DNA from: Solimicrobium sp043758755
GTDB lineage: Bacteria; Pseudomonadota; Gammaproteobacteria; Burkholderiales; Burkholderiaceae_D
DNA length: 64,000 nt
Direction: 5' to 3'
Assembly: GCA_043758755.1 (NCBI GenBank)
Contig: JAYVMW010000024.1
Span: 1-64,000, forward strand
Part shown: piece after piece, positions 1 through 8,440 of the stretch
Layout of the letters: each line of letters begins with the position of its first letter
Numbering within the stretch: position 1 is the stretch's first letter
Notes under the pieces: model-generated
What the model was told of the DNA's origin: nothing
Database searches by the model: none
The model's input: only the letters and a program-made list of their open reading frames with translations
Made by a program: the position numbers and the translations under genes

Positions 1-420
1 ACGATCAACTGCCTTGCACATGTCGTAAATGGTCAGCAATCCGATCTGCACCGCAGTCAGCGCTTCCATTTCCACGCCGGTCGGCCCGACTGTTTCCACC
101 TGTGCTGTGCACAACACACTGTTGTTTGCCAGTTCAAAATCCACCGTCACCCGGGTAATGGCCAGCGGATGACACAGCGGAATCAGATCGCTGGTACGTT
201 TGGCGGCCATGATCGCAGCAATTTTTGCAACACCCAGCACATCGCCTTTTTTGGCGCTGCCCGTGGCAATCAGGGACAGCGTGGCCGGTTGCATGCTGAT
301 GACACCACTGGCGCGCGCAATCCGATGGGTCGCAGCCTTTGCGCTGACATCGACCATATGCACCTGACCGCTGTGATCGAAATGGGTCAAGGCGCCGGTA
401 TTATCTGACTGATCTGACAT
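1..420 (-). CDS. moaC: Cyclic pyranopterin monophosphate synthase MoaC (3' end outside window)
   Basis: MoaC converts the GTP-derived cyclic intermediate made by MoaA into cyclic pyranopterin monophosphate in cytoplasmic molybdenum cofactor synthesis. The frame is open from the ATG at 418-420 to the window edge, giving 140 residues of a protein usually near 160. It carries the family motif LCHPL and, next to the edge, DMCKAVD, which holds the catalytic Asp and Lys. The gene reads away from the divergent protease gene at 474, with about 50 bp between the two starts. Only the last 20 or so residues are missing. Confidence 0.95.
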   Translation of the reverse strand, partial: MSDQSDNTGALTHFDHSGQVHMVDVSAKAATHRIARASGVISMQPATLSLIATGSAKKGDVLGVAKIAAIMAAKRTSDLIPLCHPLAITRVTVDFELANNSVLCTAQVETVGPTGVEMEALTAVQIGLLTIYDMCKAVDR

Positions 421-473
421 AAAAACAGAGTCCTGACAGTGGAAGAAAAGTGTGACAAGAGTATCATAGCGCC

Positions 474-1994
474 ATGAAAAAAACCCTGATTCTGCGCCAT
501 CTGCCACAAATCACCCTGCTTGCTTCTCTATTGTCCGGCTGTTTTCTAACCGGCTTACCACTGCATGCCCAAAACCTGCCGACACTGGGCGACACCGGCC
601 GCGAAGATCTTTCCCCGGTGATGGAGCGCAAACTGGGTGAAGAAATCATGATCGGAATGCGCTCCGACGGCGACTATATTGACGATGAACCATCCTCTGA
701 ATATATCAACAGTTTTGGCGCGCACCTGCTCGAATTCCATCAGGAAGCCCGCGGCGACGCCAATTTTGATTTCAATTTCTTCATCGTGCGCGATCCGACC
801 ATCAACGCCTTCGCCCTGCCCGGCGGTTTTATCGGCGTGTACTCTGCGCTGATCCTGACTGCACAGGACGAATCCCAGCTGGCATCAGTCTTGGCGCACG
901 AAATCGGCCACATTGCCCAGCGTCATATTGCACGCATGATAGGCAATCAGAAGCAAGATATGCTGATCCCGATTGCATCGATGATACTTGCAGCGCTGGC
1001 CATGCGCTCCAGCCCTGATGCGGCGATAGCACTGGCGATTGGCGGCGAAGGCCTCGCGATGCAGCGCCAGCTTAACTTCAGCCAGAATGCCGAACGCGAG
1101 GCTGACCGGGTTGGCCTGCAGATACTGCGCGACGGCGGTTACGATCCGACCGGCATGGTGGCATTTTTTGAACGCATGCAAAGCTCCAACAAAGGTTACT
1201 CCGATAATTACCCGGCATTTCTGCGCACCCATCCCATGACTTCAGAACGGATTGCCGACATTCAGTCGCGCATCCGCTCCGAAACCTTCAAAAAACATGT
1301 AGACAGCCCTGACTTCCAGCTGTTCCGTTCGCGAATCAGGATTTTGCAGAATGAATCAACGCAAAACCTGCTTGACGATATTGCCTACTTTGAAGATCAG
1401 ATAGCGCATTCCACGGCATTGAAGCAAACCAATTGCGCGGCCGAATACGGCATCGCGTACGCTGCATTCAAACAGAATAACTTCAAAGATGCGCAAACCT
1501 GGCTGGACCGATCGCGCAGCCACGCCGAGGCAAACAGCGAATTTTTCACCAGCCTGCAGCTGGATATTTTATTGCGCACCAACCAGAATGCCGAAGCCCT
1601 GAAACAGGCCGAGACGGCCCGGCAGGAATTCCCGTTTTCGCACGGCATCAGTCATCAGTATGCCGATGCCCTGATTGCCAATAACCAGGGTGAACTTGCC
1701 ATCACTTATCTGCGCGACCTGACTCTGTTATACCGCAAGGATTTCAGGTTGCAGCAAATTCTGGCCAACGCGTATGCCGCAACCGGCAGGGAAGCGCTGC
1801 AGCATATGGCTTTGGCCGAATCGTACGTCCTGACCGGCGCGGTTTCGCCGGCGCTGGACCAACTTGGCATAGCGCGGCGTTCCCCTGACGCGACTTACTA
1901 CGACCTGGCCATCATCGACGCGCGCGAACGTGATTTGCATGAACGCTACAAGGACGAACTGGAAGAAATGAAAAAAAAGGGTGACAAAAATTAA
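474..1994 (+). CDS. bepA: M48-family metalloprotease with TPR-like C-terminus (BepA/YfgC-like)
   Basis: This 506-residue zinc protease resembles BepA, the periplasmic protease/chaperone that helps assemble or degrade outer-membrane beta-barrel proteins such as LptD. Visible features are an N-terminal hydrophobic export signal (about residues 1-33), the zinc motif HEIGH at 142-146, the third zinc ligand Glu209 in EREADRVG, and a helical Ala-rich C-terminal half (about 300-490) consistent with TPR repeats. The signal contains LSGC at 20-23, which fits a lipoprotein lipobox, although a conventional cleavage after LHAQ is also possible. The product could therefore be a lipoprotein or a soluble periplasmic protein. 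BepA is the closest named relative; the exact orthology is inferred. Confidence 0.85.
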   Translation: MKKTLILRHLPQITLLASLLSGCFLTGLPLHAQNLPTLGDTGREDLSPVMERKLGEEIMIGMRSDGDYIDDEPSSEYINSFGAHLLEFHQEARGDANFDFNFFIVRDPTINAFALPGGFIGVYSALILTAQDESQLASVLAHEIGHIAQRHIARMIGNQKQDMLIPIASMILAALAMRSSPDAAIALAIGGEGLAMQRQLNFSQNAEREADRVGLQILRDGGYDPTGMVAFFERMQSSNKGYSDNYPAFLRTHPMTSERIADIQSRIRSETFKKHVDSPDFQLFRSRIRILQNESTQNLLDDIAYFEDQIAHSTALKQTNCAAEYGIAYAAFKQNNFKDAQTWLDRSRSHAEANSEFFTSLQLDILLRTNQNAEALKQAETARQEFPFSHGISHQYADALIANNQGELAITYLRDLTLLYRKDFRLQQILANAYAATGREALQHMALAESYVLTGAVSPALDQLGIARRSPDATYYDLAIIDARERDLHERYKDELEEMKKKGDKN

Positions 1995-2078
1995 ATAAAA
2001 TTTGCTTGCCGAATTCCACAAGTAAGCTTCACTAATTATTAAATTAATCCAGTGAATTGTGCCAGTTACAATGCGTCG

Positions 2079-3371
2079 ATGCATACACCTGAACGCACAC
2101 CTTCCTACTATACCGCGACGATTCAATCCGAATCGGCCTATCCCACCCTGCACGGCACCTACGATGTCGATGTCGCCATTATCGGCGCCGGCTTTACCGG
2201 CATTGCCACTGCTGTAGAACTGGCCGAGCGCGGACTCAAGGTGGCAGTAGTCGAAGCCAACAAGGTCGGCTGGGGTGCATCCGGACGCAATGGCGGCCAG
2301 GTGACCGGCAGTCTGTCCGGTGACGCGGCCATGAAAAAGCAGTTGCAAAAGCAGGTCGGTAGCGATGCCGAAAAATTTATCTGGCATCTGCGCTGGCGCG
2401 GTCACGAAATTATCAAGAACCGCGTGGCCAAATATGGCATTGCCTGCGATCTGAAACACGGCCATCTGCATGCAGCCTACCAGCCAGGCCACATGCATGA
2501 ATTAAGCAACACCTATAACGAAGCCGTCGCGCGCGGCATGGAAGATGAAGTCGAACTGCTCGACAGCCATCAGGTGCACGACATGCTTGACACGCCGCTA
2601 TACCACTGTGCGCTGTACAACAAGCGCAATATGCACCTGCATCCGCTCAATCTGTGTCTGGGCGAAGCACGAGCAGCGGCCTCGCTCGGCGCGCTGATTT
2701 TTGAACATTCGAAGGTCACTGAAATCATCCATGGCGCAGCGCCGGCGCTGCTCACCGAGCACGGTCGCATCAACGCCAAAACAGTGTTGCTGGCTGGCGA
2801 CGCCTATCACAAACTGGAACAAAAGCAGCTGGGCGGCAAACTGTTCCCTGCAACCGGCGGCATCGTCACGACCGAGGTTTTGCCGGACGCAATCCTGCAA
2901 CATCTGAATCCGCACGACGTGGCAGTGTACGATACCCGCTTTGTGCTTGATTATTACCGGCTGACAGCCGACAAACGGCTACTTTTCGGCGGCGGTGCAA
3001 ATTACTCGGGACGGGAATCACGTGATATCGCTGCAGAATTGCGTCCGGCCATAGAACATACTTTCCCGATTCTGAAAGATGTGAAGATTGATTTTCAGTG
3101 GAGCTGCATTATGGGCATCGTGGTCAATCGCATCCCGCAACTGGGCAGACTGTCCGAGAATGTATATTACTGCCAGGGTTATTCGGGACACGGTGTGGCA
3201 ACGACGCACATCATGGGTGAAATCATGGCCAATGCCATTACCGGCGTCATGCAGAAATTTGACACTTTTGCGAAATTCCGACACATTCGGGTGCCGGCCG
3301 GTGACCTGCTGGGCAATCCCCTGCTCGCAGTCGGCATGTGGTACTACCAACTATTAGAAAAACTACGCTAG
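2079..3371 (+). CDS. puuB: FAD-dependent amine oxidoreductase, gamma-glutamylputrescine oxidase type (PuuB/OrdL-like)
   Basis: A 430-residue DAO-family flavoprotein. The Rossmann motif GAGFTG lies about 30 residues from the start, followed by the family signature GWGASGRNGGQ. PuuB enzymes oxidise gamma-glutamylputrescine to the aldehyde, ammonia and hydrogen peroxide. Seven bases downstream lies a PuuA-like gamma-glutamyl ligase, which supports that role over a generic D-amino-acid oxidase. I chose the ATG at 2079 (protein begins MHTPERTP) over the in-frame GTG at 2052, because homologues begin in this way and a -10-like TACAAT at 2067-2072 lies between the two. If that -10 is used, the mRNA would be nearly leaderless. 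Substrate is inferred from context. Confidence 0.8.
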   Translation: MHTPERTPSYYTATIQSESAYPTLHGTYDVDVAIIGAGFTGIATAVELAERGLKVAVVEANKVGWGASGRNGGQVTGSLSGDAAMKKQLQKQVGSDAEKFIWHLRWRGHEIIKNRVAKYGIACDLKHGHLHAAYQPGHMHELSNTYNEAVARGMEDEVELLDSHQVHDMLDTPLYHCALYNKRNMHLHPLNLCLGEARAAASLGALIFEHSKVTEIIHGAAPALLTEHGRINAKTVLLAGDAYHKLEQKQLGGKLFPATGGIVTTEVLPDAILQHLNPHDVAVYDTRFVLDYYRLTADKRLLFGGGANYSGRESRDIAAELRPAIEHTFPILKDVKIDFQWSCIMGIVVNRIPQLGRLSENVYYCQGYSGHGVATTHIMGEIMANAITGVMQKFDTFAKFRHIRVPAGDLLGNPLLAVGMWYYQLLEKLR

Positions 3372-3378
3372 GAACATC

Positions 3379-4734
3379 ATGAATAACGCAGGCAAAAGCT
3401 TCAATGCAAAATCTCTCGTCAACGAACCGTTTGTGCGCTTTGCCGTCACCGACATCGACGGCGTATGTCGCGGCAAACATCTGTCCGGGGAAAAAATCGC
3501 CAGCATGCTTGACGGTGGCGGCACCATTGCCAGCGCGCTGTTCGGCTGGGACATCGCCGACGAACTCTATGACAACGTCAGTTTCACCGGCTTCCATACC
3601 GGCTATCCCGATATCGGCCTCAAACTCGACCCGGCCACGGCGCGCCAGTTACCCTGGGATGACAACCGCTGGCTGATTCTGGGCGAACACACCAATGCCG
3701 ATGGCACGCCACTGGCGATCTGCCCGCGCCAGGTTTTGAAGAAAGTCTTGCGCCGTGCCGAGCAGCTCGGTTATTCGGCGCAGGTCGGCATGGAATTCGA
3801 ATGGTTTGTGCTGAAGGAAACCGAACTGTCGGTACGCGAAAAAAATTATCGCAATCTGGAAACCGCCACGCACGGCCTGACCAACTACTCCCCGTTCCGC
3901 ATTGACGGCCAGCACGATTTTGTGCGCGACCTGTTCAACTACCTGCCAGCCATGGATGTGCCGCTCGAAGCACTGCACACCGAAGCCGGCCCCGGCAACT
4001 TTGAAGCTGCCATCCGCTACTGCGATGCCCTGCAGGCCGCAGACCGCGCCGTCCTGTTCAAACAGTCGGTACGTGAAATCGGCCGGCGCCACGGTTTGCT
4101 CAACACCTTCATGGCCAAGTACTCAATGAGTTATGCCGGCTGCGGCGGACACATGCATCAGAGTCTGTGGAAAAACGGCTCCAATGCTTTTCACGATCCA
4201 AAAGGCCAGCATGGCATGAGCAAGACCATGCGACATTTCATTGCCGGACAACTGCAGCTGCTGCCGCAACTGTTTCCGCTGTACGCACCGTTCATCAACA
4301 GTTACAAGCGTCTGGTGGATGGCAATCTGGCGCCGGTCAAACCGACCTGGGCGATCGACAACCGCAATGCCTCGCTGCGCGTCATTCCCGGCTCCGCCAG
4401 TTCGATGCGACTGGAAACCCGCACCGCGGGCGCGGATGCCAATCCGTATCTGGCCATTGCAGCAGCGCTGGCTTCGGGTCTGTATGGCATTGAAAATGAG
4501 CTGGAACTGGCCCACGCACCGGTGCAGGGTGCCAATGCCGGCGCAGAAAATGTCGCACGGCTGCCGCGTACACTGGCCGAAGCAACCGAGGCACTGGATC
4601 AGTCAGTACTGGCGCGCGAATTGCTCGGGGACGAATTTGTCACGCACTTTGTGCAGACCCGGCAATGGGAAGTGCGCCGCTTCAATCAGTCGGTAACTGA
4701 CTGGGAGTTGCAGCGTTATCTGGAACTGGTTTAA
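3379..4734 (+). CDS. puuA: Glutamine synthetase-family gamma-glutamyl-amine ligase (PuuA-like)
   Basis: A 451-residue class of glutamine synthetase that ligates glutamate to an amine, typically putrescine, rather than to ammonia. Landmarks are MEFEWFV (metal-binding Glu region), CGGHMHQS (the ATP/metal His loop), YKRLVDGNLAP and the Arg-rich NASLRVIPG segment. The ATG at 3379 follows AGGAAC. The gene lies 7 bp after the PuuB-like oxidase, so the two are probably co-transcribed and would perform the first two steps of the glutamylated putrescine route. The aldehyde dehydrogenase (PuuC) and hydrolase (PuuD) are not adjacent. Its TAA overlaps the stop of the convergent gene by 4 nt. An ethanolamine or other monoamine ligase is the main alternative. 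Confidence 0.83.
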   Translation: MNNAGKSFNAKSLVNEPFVRFAVTDIDGVCRGKHLSGEKIASMLDGGGTIASALFGWDIADELYDNVSFTGFHTGYPDIGLKLDPATARQLPWDDNRWLILGEHTNADGTPLAICPRQVLKKVLRRAEQLGYSAQVGMEFEWFVLKETELSVREKNYRNLETATHGLTNYSPFRIDGQHDFVRDLFNYLPAMDVPLEALHTEAGPGNFEAAIRYCDALQAADRAVLFKQSVREIGRRHGLLNTFMAKYSMSYAGCGGHMHQSLWKNGSNAFHDPKGQHGMSKTMRHFIAGQLQLLPQLFPLYAPFINSYKRLVDGNLAPVKPTWAIDNRNASLRVIPGSASSMRLETRTAGADANPYLAIAAALASGLYGIENELELAHAPVQGANAGAENVARLPRTLAEATEALDQSVLARELLGDEFVTHFVQTRQWEVRRFNQSVTDWELQRYLELV

Positions 4735-5339
4735 TCTGATGCAGGCAGGTTTTGTCTGGCAGGACTTGCAACAAACGGATGCGACCGCGCCAGCAATGCA
4801 AGATTACCCGGTTTGACGAGTTTGGATTTATCTCCCATCTGAAAGGTCAGACCGTCTGTGGGATTATCCAGCCAGTCCAGAATCTGTTCATCGTCAGCGC
4901 TGTGACCGTGCAGGTAAAGCTGTGACAGTGCGTATGCCATGTCGCGGTCATCGATCTGCGCCAAATATTGTGCACTTTCCAAAATCAGCTTGCCTTCGGC
5001 TGTCATCCAGACCAGATCACAACTGTTGACCACAACGCCGGTCTGCAGCACCCATCCTAGTGCAGGATCGGAATGCGCAATGTACGGCGTGGCCTGTAGT
5101 TCCACATACACGCGCTGCGGGCCGTTCTGAAAAAAATAGCATCCCTGTTCGTCAGCCAGATAATTGCGGTCGATAAATCCACGCAGGGTGACGTTGGTAA
5201 TTTTACTGCCCGGCAAACCCAGTTCCTGGGCCCGTTGGTCGCGCATGCGCCAGACACCGCGCGCGTCCAGTCCGAGCCAGCCGTAGCAGTGAGGAACGTT
5301 CGGCCATTTGGCCATTGCCAGTTGCACCTGCTTGTCCAT
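4731..5339 (-). CDS. Conserved protein, probably DUF2946-type
   Basis: A 202-residue soluble protein of unknown function with no signal peptide or membrane segment. Its opening, with KWPNVPHCYGWLGLDARG, and FFQNGPQRVYVELQ match my memory of a betaproteobacterial family labelled DUF2946; the label should be verified. I chose ATG 5339, preceded by a strong AGGTGGA Shine-Dalgarno, over the GTG at 5351. The start lies 12 bp after the stop of the upstream alpha/beta hydrolase, so the two are probably one transcript. The 3' end overlaps the stop codon of the convergent puuA-like gene by 4 nt. Confidence 0.75.
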   Translation of the reverse strand: MDKQVQLAMAKWPNVPHCYGWLGLDARGVWRMRDQRAQELGLPGSKITNVTLRGFIDRNYLADEQGCYFFQNGPQRVYVELQATPYIAHSDPALGWVLQTGVVVNSCDLVWMTAEGKLILESAQYLAQIDDRDMAYALSQLYLHGHSADDEQILDWLDNPTDGLTFQMGDKSKLVKPGNLALLARSHPFVASPARQNLPASD

Positions 5340-5351
5340 GACGGATTCCAC

Positions 5352-6329
5352 CTAATTATGCTGATCAAAAAAATGCAGCACCCGTTTCGGCAGCCACATA
5401 TTATTTGCTGGAAATGAAGCACTGGCAAAACCTACGTGTCCGCCGTGCTGCGGATATTCGAGCGTAACGCACGCTGCGGCCTTGGTGGGCAGATAGCGAC
5501 CGGGCAGAAACGGATCGTTGCGCGCGTTCAGTACCAGCGTGGGCAGGGTAATGTCTTCCAGGACATGTCTGGCGCTGGCACGATGCCAGTAATCTTCCGT
5601 GTCTTTATATCCATGCAAAGGCGCAGTCACTACGTTGTCAAATTCGTAGAGATTTCTGGCGGCCAGCATACGCTGTTTATCAAACAGACCGGGGAACTGT
5701 TCTAGCTTTTTCAGGCACTTGGGTTTCAGTGTTCTCAAAAACACCTGGGTATAGACCAGATTGAACCCGCTGCTTAACGCTGCGCCGCCCTGCGCCAGAT
5801 CGAGTGGCGCAGAAACCGAACAGGCCGCCTGAACAAACCCGGCCTGTTGCCGGCTCTCGCCCAGCCAGCGCAGCAGCGCATTGCCACCCAGAGAAACACC
5901 GCATACAAACAGGCGTCGCAGTGGTTGCAACTGATGGAGTGCGCGCAGCACCCAGTTGATTTCGGCAGAATCGCCTGAATGATAAAAACGCGGTCCCCGG
6001 TTCAGTTCGCCGGAACAGCCACGAAAATGCACCACTACACCCGCCCAGCCGCGCTGCCTGACTGAGGCCATCAGAGCGCGCGCATAATGACTTTCCGAAC
6101 TGCCTTCGAGCCCGTGAAACAACACCACCAGCGGCTGGCCCGCTGGTGCATCGATAAAATCCAGATCAATAAAATCGTCATCCGGACAACTCCAGCGCTC
6201 ACGCCGGAACACCACTTTGGGAATGGCCAGCAGTTTGGCAGGAACAATCGTCTGCAGATGTCCATTGGTCAGCCAGGACGGGGAAACGTAAGGATGCACA
6301 GCGGGGTGCACATCAGGGTGCGAAGCCAT
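5352..6329 (-). CDS. Alpha/beta hydrolase, YheT (UPF0017) type
   Basis: A 325-residue hydrolase of the YheT family, cytosolic esterase-like proteins of poorly known substrate. The oxyanion segment LFHGLEGSSESHYA, the nucleophile elbow GVSLGGNAL, an acidic NARNDPFLP near the C-terminus and a final His in QHGGHVGF make a complete Ser-Asp-His set. The reading frame extends upstream to 6449, but that extension overlaps the neighbouring gene. The ATG at 6329 gives MASHPDVH, a normal family length, and begins 5 bp after the upstream stop. It probably forms an operon with the upstream SnoaL-like gene and the downstream DUF2946-like gene. Confidence 0.85.
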   Translation of the reverse strand: MASHPDVHPAVHPYVSPSWLTNGHLQTIVPAKLLAIPKVVFRRERWSCPDDDFIDLDFIDAPAGQPLVVLFHGLEGSSESHYARALMASVRQRGWAGVVVHFRGCSGELNRGPRFYHSGDSAEINWVLRALHQLQPLRRLFVCGVSLGGNALLRWLGESRQQAGFVQAACSVSAPLDLAQGGAALSSGFNLVYTQVFLRTLKPKCLKKLEQFPGLFDKQRMLAARNLYEFDNVVTAPLHGYKDTEDYWHRASARHVLEDITLPTLVLNARNDPFLPGRYLPTKAAACVTLEYPQHGGHVGFASASFPANNMWLPKRVLHFFDQHN

Positions 6330-6334
6330 AACGG

Positions 6335-6760
6335 TCAGTGCAGCATGCTGGCACGAAATAATTCGTTGGGCGCCCGGCCGGGAGCAACCGAGGCGTGATG
6401 CACCGCAATGCGCCAGCCCAACGCGGTTTTGATATACACGTTGGTGCACAGGATATGGATATCCTGGGTCATGTCGGCCGTGCGGTGCACTTCTTCAACG
6501 ATATTGTGAACGGCTGTCATCATATTGCGGCTGGCATGCACCTGCACAGGCTGGATCTGCACCGAACCACGTTCAAAAATGGCTTCAAAAGAACCTCGGA
6601 TCGAGGCATGTCCAACCAGACGCGCCGCACCCGGATGGATGCAGACGATTTCTTCATCTTCGGCCCACAATGCCATTAATGCTTCGATATCGGCCCGGCT
6701 TAAGGCGTCGTAAAAGGCCGCTTCAGTTTCATCTGCAGAGCTCAACAGTGGTGCGGGCAT
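6335..6760 (-). CDS. SnoaL-like / NTF2-superfamily protein
   Basis: A 141-residue protein of the nuclear-transport-factor-2 / ketosteroid-isomerase-like cone fold. The N-terminal helix pattern ETEAAFYDALSRADIEALM is followed by WAEDEEIVCIHPG and a C-terminal strand GWRIAVHHASVAP, an arrangement shared by small SnoaL-like proteins found beside hydrolases. No catalytic function can be assigned. The ATG at 6760 starts the frame. Its stop lies 5 bp before the alpha/beta hydrolase start, so the two are likely translated from one mRNA. Confidence 0.78.
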   Translation of the reverse strand: MPAPLLSSADETEAAFYDALSRADIEALMALWAEDEEIVCIHPGAARLVGHASIRGSFEAIFERGSVQIQPVQVHASRNMMTAVHNIVEEVHRTADMTQDIHILCTNVYIKTALGWRIAVHHASVAPGRAPNELFRASMLH

Positions 6761-6795
6761 AATTCTCCTGACGGGGTGTGCCGGTTACGAATGGT

Positions 6796-6984
6796 TTAAT
6801 GCGCTTTGAGTACCACGCCGGCTTTTAACTGATATTCGGTGCTGCAATAAGGACAGGTTGCATGACCGTTATGCGCCATATCCAGAAAGACTTTGGGATG
6901 GGATGACCACAATGGCATGGTCGGATTGGGACAATAGGCAGGCAAATCGTGCAAATCCAGTTCGACAACGTTTTTAGTTTTCAT
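6796..6984 (-). CDS. Small CHCC zinc-finger protein (NDUFS6-like)
   Basis: A 62-residue protein with the spaced ligand set Cys-His-Cys-Cys: AYCPNP, then a His in the middle (AHNGH), then TCPYC. This matches the zf-CHCC family, related to the zinc subunit NDUFS6 of mitochondrial complex I and common as a free-standing protein in proteobacteria. The ATG at 6984 (MKTKNVV) gives the usual short length; upstream in-frame codons to 7035 add an unlikely hydrophobic stretch. A zinc-binding role is inferred from the motif only. Confidence 0.8.
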   Translation of the reverse strand: MKTKNVVELDLHDLPAYCPNPTMPLWSSHPKVFLDMAHNGHATCPYCSTEYQLKAGVVLKAH

Positions 6985-7108
6985 AAGAACTATCCTGAAG
7001 TAAATGAGTCCAAAACAGAATTCTAACGGATTCACAGTGTGAATTAAATAATTACTCTGTAAAATGCCGCTTTAATTGATTTTAAAAATCAAACCCCAAC
7101 CGAAAATC

Positions 7109-7921
7109 ATGCAAGATCCGACCCCAGCCACCCAAACACGCTCTGCCGACTTGTCGCAAGTACAAATAAATGAAGCACCCGGAGAATTGCAAAACCGCTG
7201 TTTTTGGGACGGCGTGCGGGCTGGCTCACCGAGTCTGATCGGCATTGCGGCCTGGGGTCTGGTCACCGGGATTGCCATGATCAAGTCCGGTTTCACTTTG
7301 ACGCAGGCGCTGGGCATGACTTTTTTTGTTTTTGCCGGGTCGGCCCAGCTGGCCGCTTTACCCCTGATCATCCTGAGTACGCCGATCTGGGTGATATTTT
7401 TAACCGGCCTGATGATCAATCTGCGTTTTGTGATTCTTTCAGTGATTATTGCACCACATTTTACCCATCTCAAAATCTGGCAAAAAACATTGTGGGGCTA
7501 TATGACCGGCGATGTTTCAATGATTTATTTCATGAGCCGCTTTCCGACCGAGCAGGCCGAACCGGGCAAATACGAATACATGAAAGGCCTGTTCATCGCC
7601 AACTGGGCGGCCTGGCAGATCGGTTCCGTGGCAGGGATTTTTCTGGGTAATCTGATCCCGCAATCCTGGGGCGTGGGCTTTGCCGGAACCCTGGCCATTT
7701 TGTGCGTGTTGCTGCCCATGGTTCTGAAACGCGCGGCACTGGCTGGCGTCATTGCCACCGGCGCGGTGGCACTGGCCACTTATCACTGGCCGTTCAAACT
7801 GGGCATGTTGGCAGCGGTCATCGTCGGCATGCTGTGCTCGATGGCCTGGGAGGAATGGGATGACAGGCACGATCCGCAGAGCGACGCCGGCAGTAGCAAC
7901 ACTTTCGAAGGAAAATCATGA
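7109..7921 (+). CDS. azlC: AzlC-family branched-chain amino acid exporter, large subunit
   Basis: A 270-residue inner-membrane protein of the AzlC/YgaZ family, which with a small AzlD/YgaH partner exports valine and related amino acids. The conserved N-terminal block GVRAGSPSLIGIAAWG and the first-repeat motif FVFAGSAQLAA are present, followed by several hydrophobic segments. The ATG at 7109 (MQDPTPAT) is preferred to the TTG at 7076. A -10-like TAAAAT at 7060-7065 would give a leader of about 40 nt. The downstream azlD start overlaps the stop codon (ATGA), a sign of translational coupling. Confidence 0.88.
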   Translation: MQDPTPATQTRSADLSQVQINEAPGELQNRCFWDGVRAGSPSLIGIAAWGLVTGIAMIKSGFTLTQALGMTFFVFAGSAQLAALPLIILSTPIWVIFLTGLMINLRFVILSVIIAPHFTHLKIWQKTLWGYMTGDVSMIYFMSRFPTEQAEPGKYEYMKGLFIANWAAWQIGSVAGIFLGNLIPQSWGVGFAGTLAILCVLLPMVLKRAALAGVIATGAVALATYHWPFKLGMLAAVIVGMLCSMAWEEWDDRHDPQSDAGSSNTFEGKS

Positions 7922-8241
7922 GTAACACAGAGATCTGGATCGTCATTGCTGAACTTACTCTGGCTACACTATTAACCCGCGCCACGTTCTGGCTGGTCGG
8001 ACATCACATCACTATCCCGAAACGGGTCAATGAAGCATTGCGCTACGCTCCGGCCTGTGCACTGGCCGCCATTATTGTTCCCGATTTATTGATTACGCAT
8101 GACCATATCGAGGTCAGTCTGCATAACCCGCAACTGGTGGCCGGCGTTATTGCCGGCGCATTTTTTCTGTACAGACGCAGCATGCTGGGTACGATTCTGC
8201 TGGGCATGGCGGTCTTCACCATTGTGCGTATTGCAAGCTGA
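7918..8241 (+). CDS. azlD: AzlD-family branched-chain amino acid exporter, small subunit
   Basis: A 107-residue membrane protein with three to four hydrophobic helices, the standard size of AzlD/YgaH. The segment NEALRYAPACALAAIIVPDLL is characteristic of the family. Its ATG overlaps the azlC TGA (ATGA), so stoichiometric synthesis of the two subunits is likely. The pair would form the complete exporter in the inner membrane. Confidence 0.88.
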   Translation: MSNTEIWIVIAELTLATLLTRATFWLVGHHITIPKRVNEALRYAPACALAAIIVPDLLITHDHIEVSLHNPQLVAGVIAGAFFLYRRSMLGTILLGMAVFTIVRIAS

Positions 8242-8344
8242 CTGTTATTAAAACCATACCGGAATCATGTTTGCATTTTGACTGCATCGTCATGTTGTTT
8301 CCGAATTATCCAATCGTCTGCTGTCAGGGCTTACGCGCTTACGG

Positions 8345-8350
8345 TAAAAT
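8345..8350 (+). promoter_or_regulatory. Putative -10 element upstream of pgk
   Basis: TAAAAT in the context GGTAAAATAGCGC, a form often seen at strong housekeeping promoters in this group. No clear -35 is seen at 17 bp. It would give a leader of roughly 85 nt for the pgk-pyk-fba-pur cluster. Confidence 0.35.
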
Positions 8351-8440
8351 AGCGCACTTTCCTGAATGCACCCGTTTTTTGTATATTTAATGTCATCCGT
8401 TTTTTAACAGCGTTTTTTAAACCTTACATTCCACTACAAC

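Noticed and set aside
1728..2498. 256-codon minus-strand frame spanning the bepA-puuB junction
   Set aside because: Antisense to both genes and crosses their intergenic promoter; no motif.
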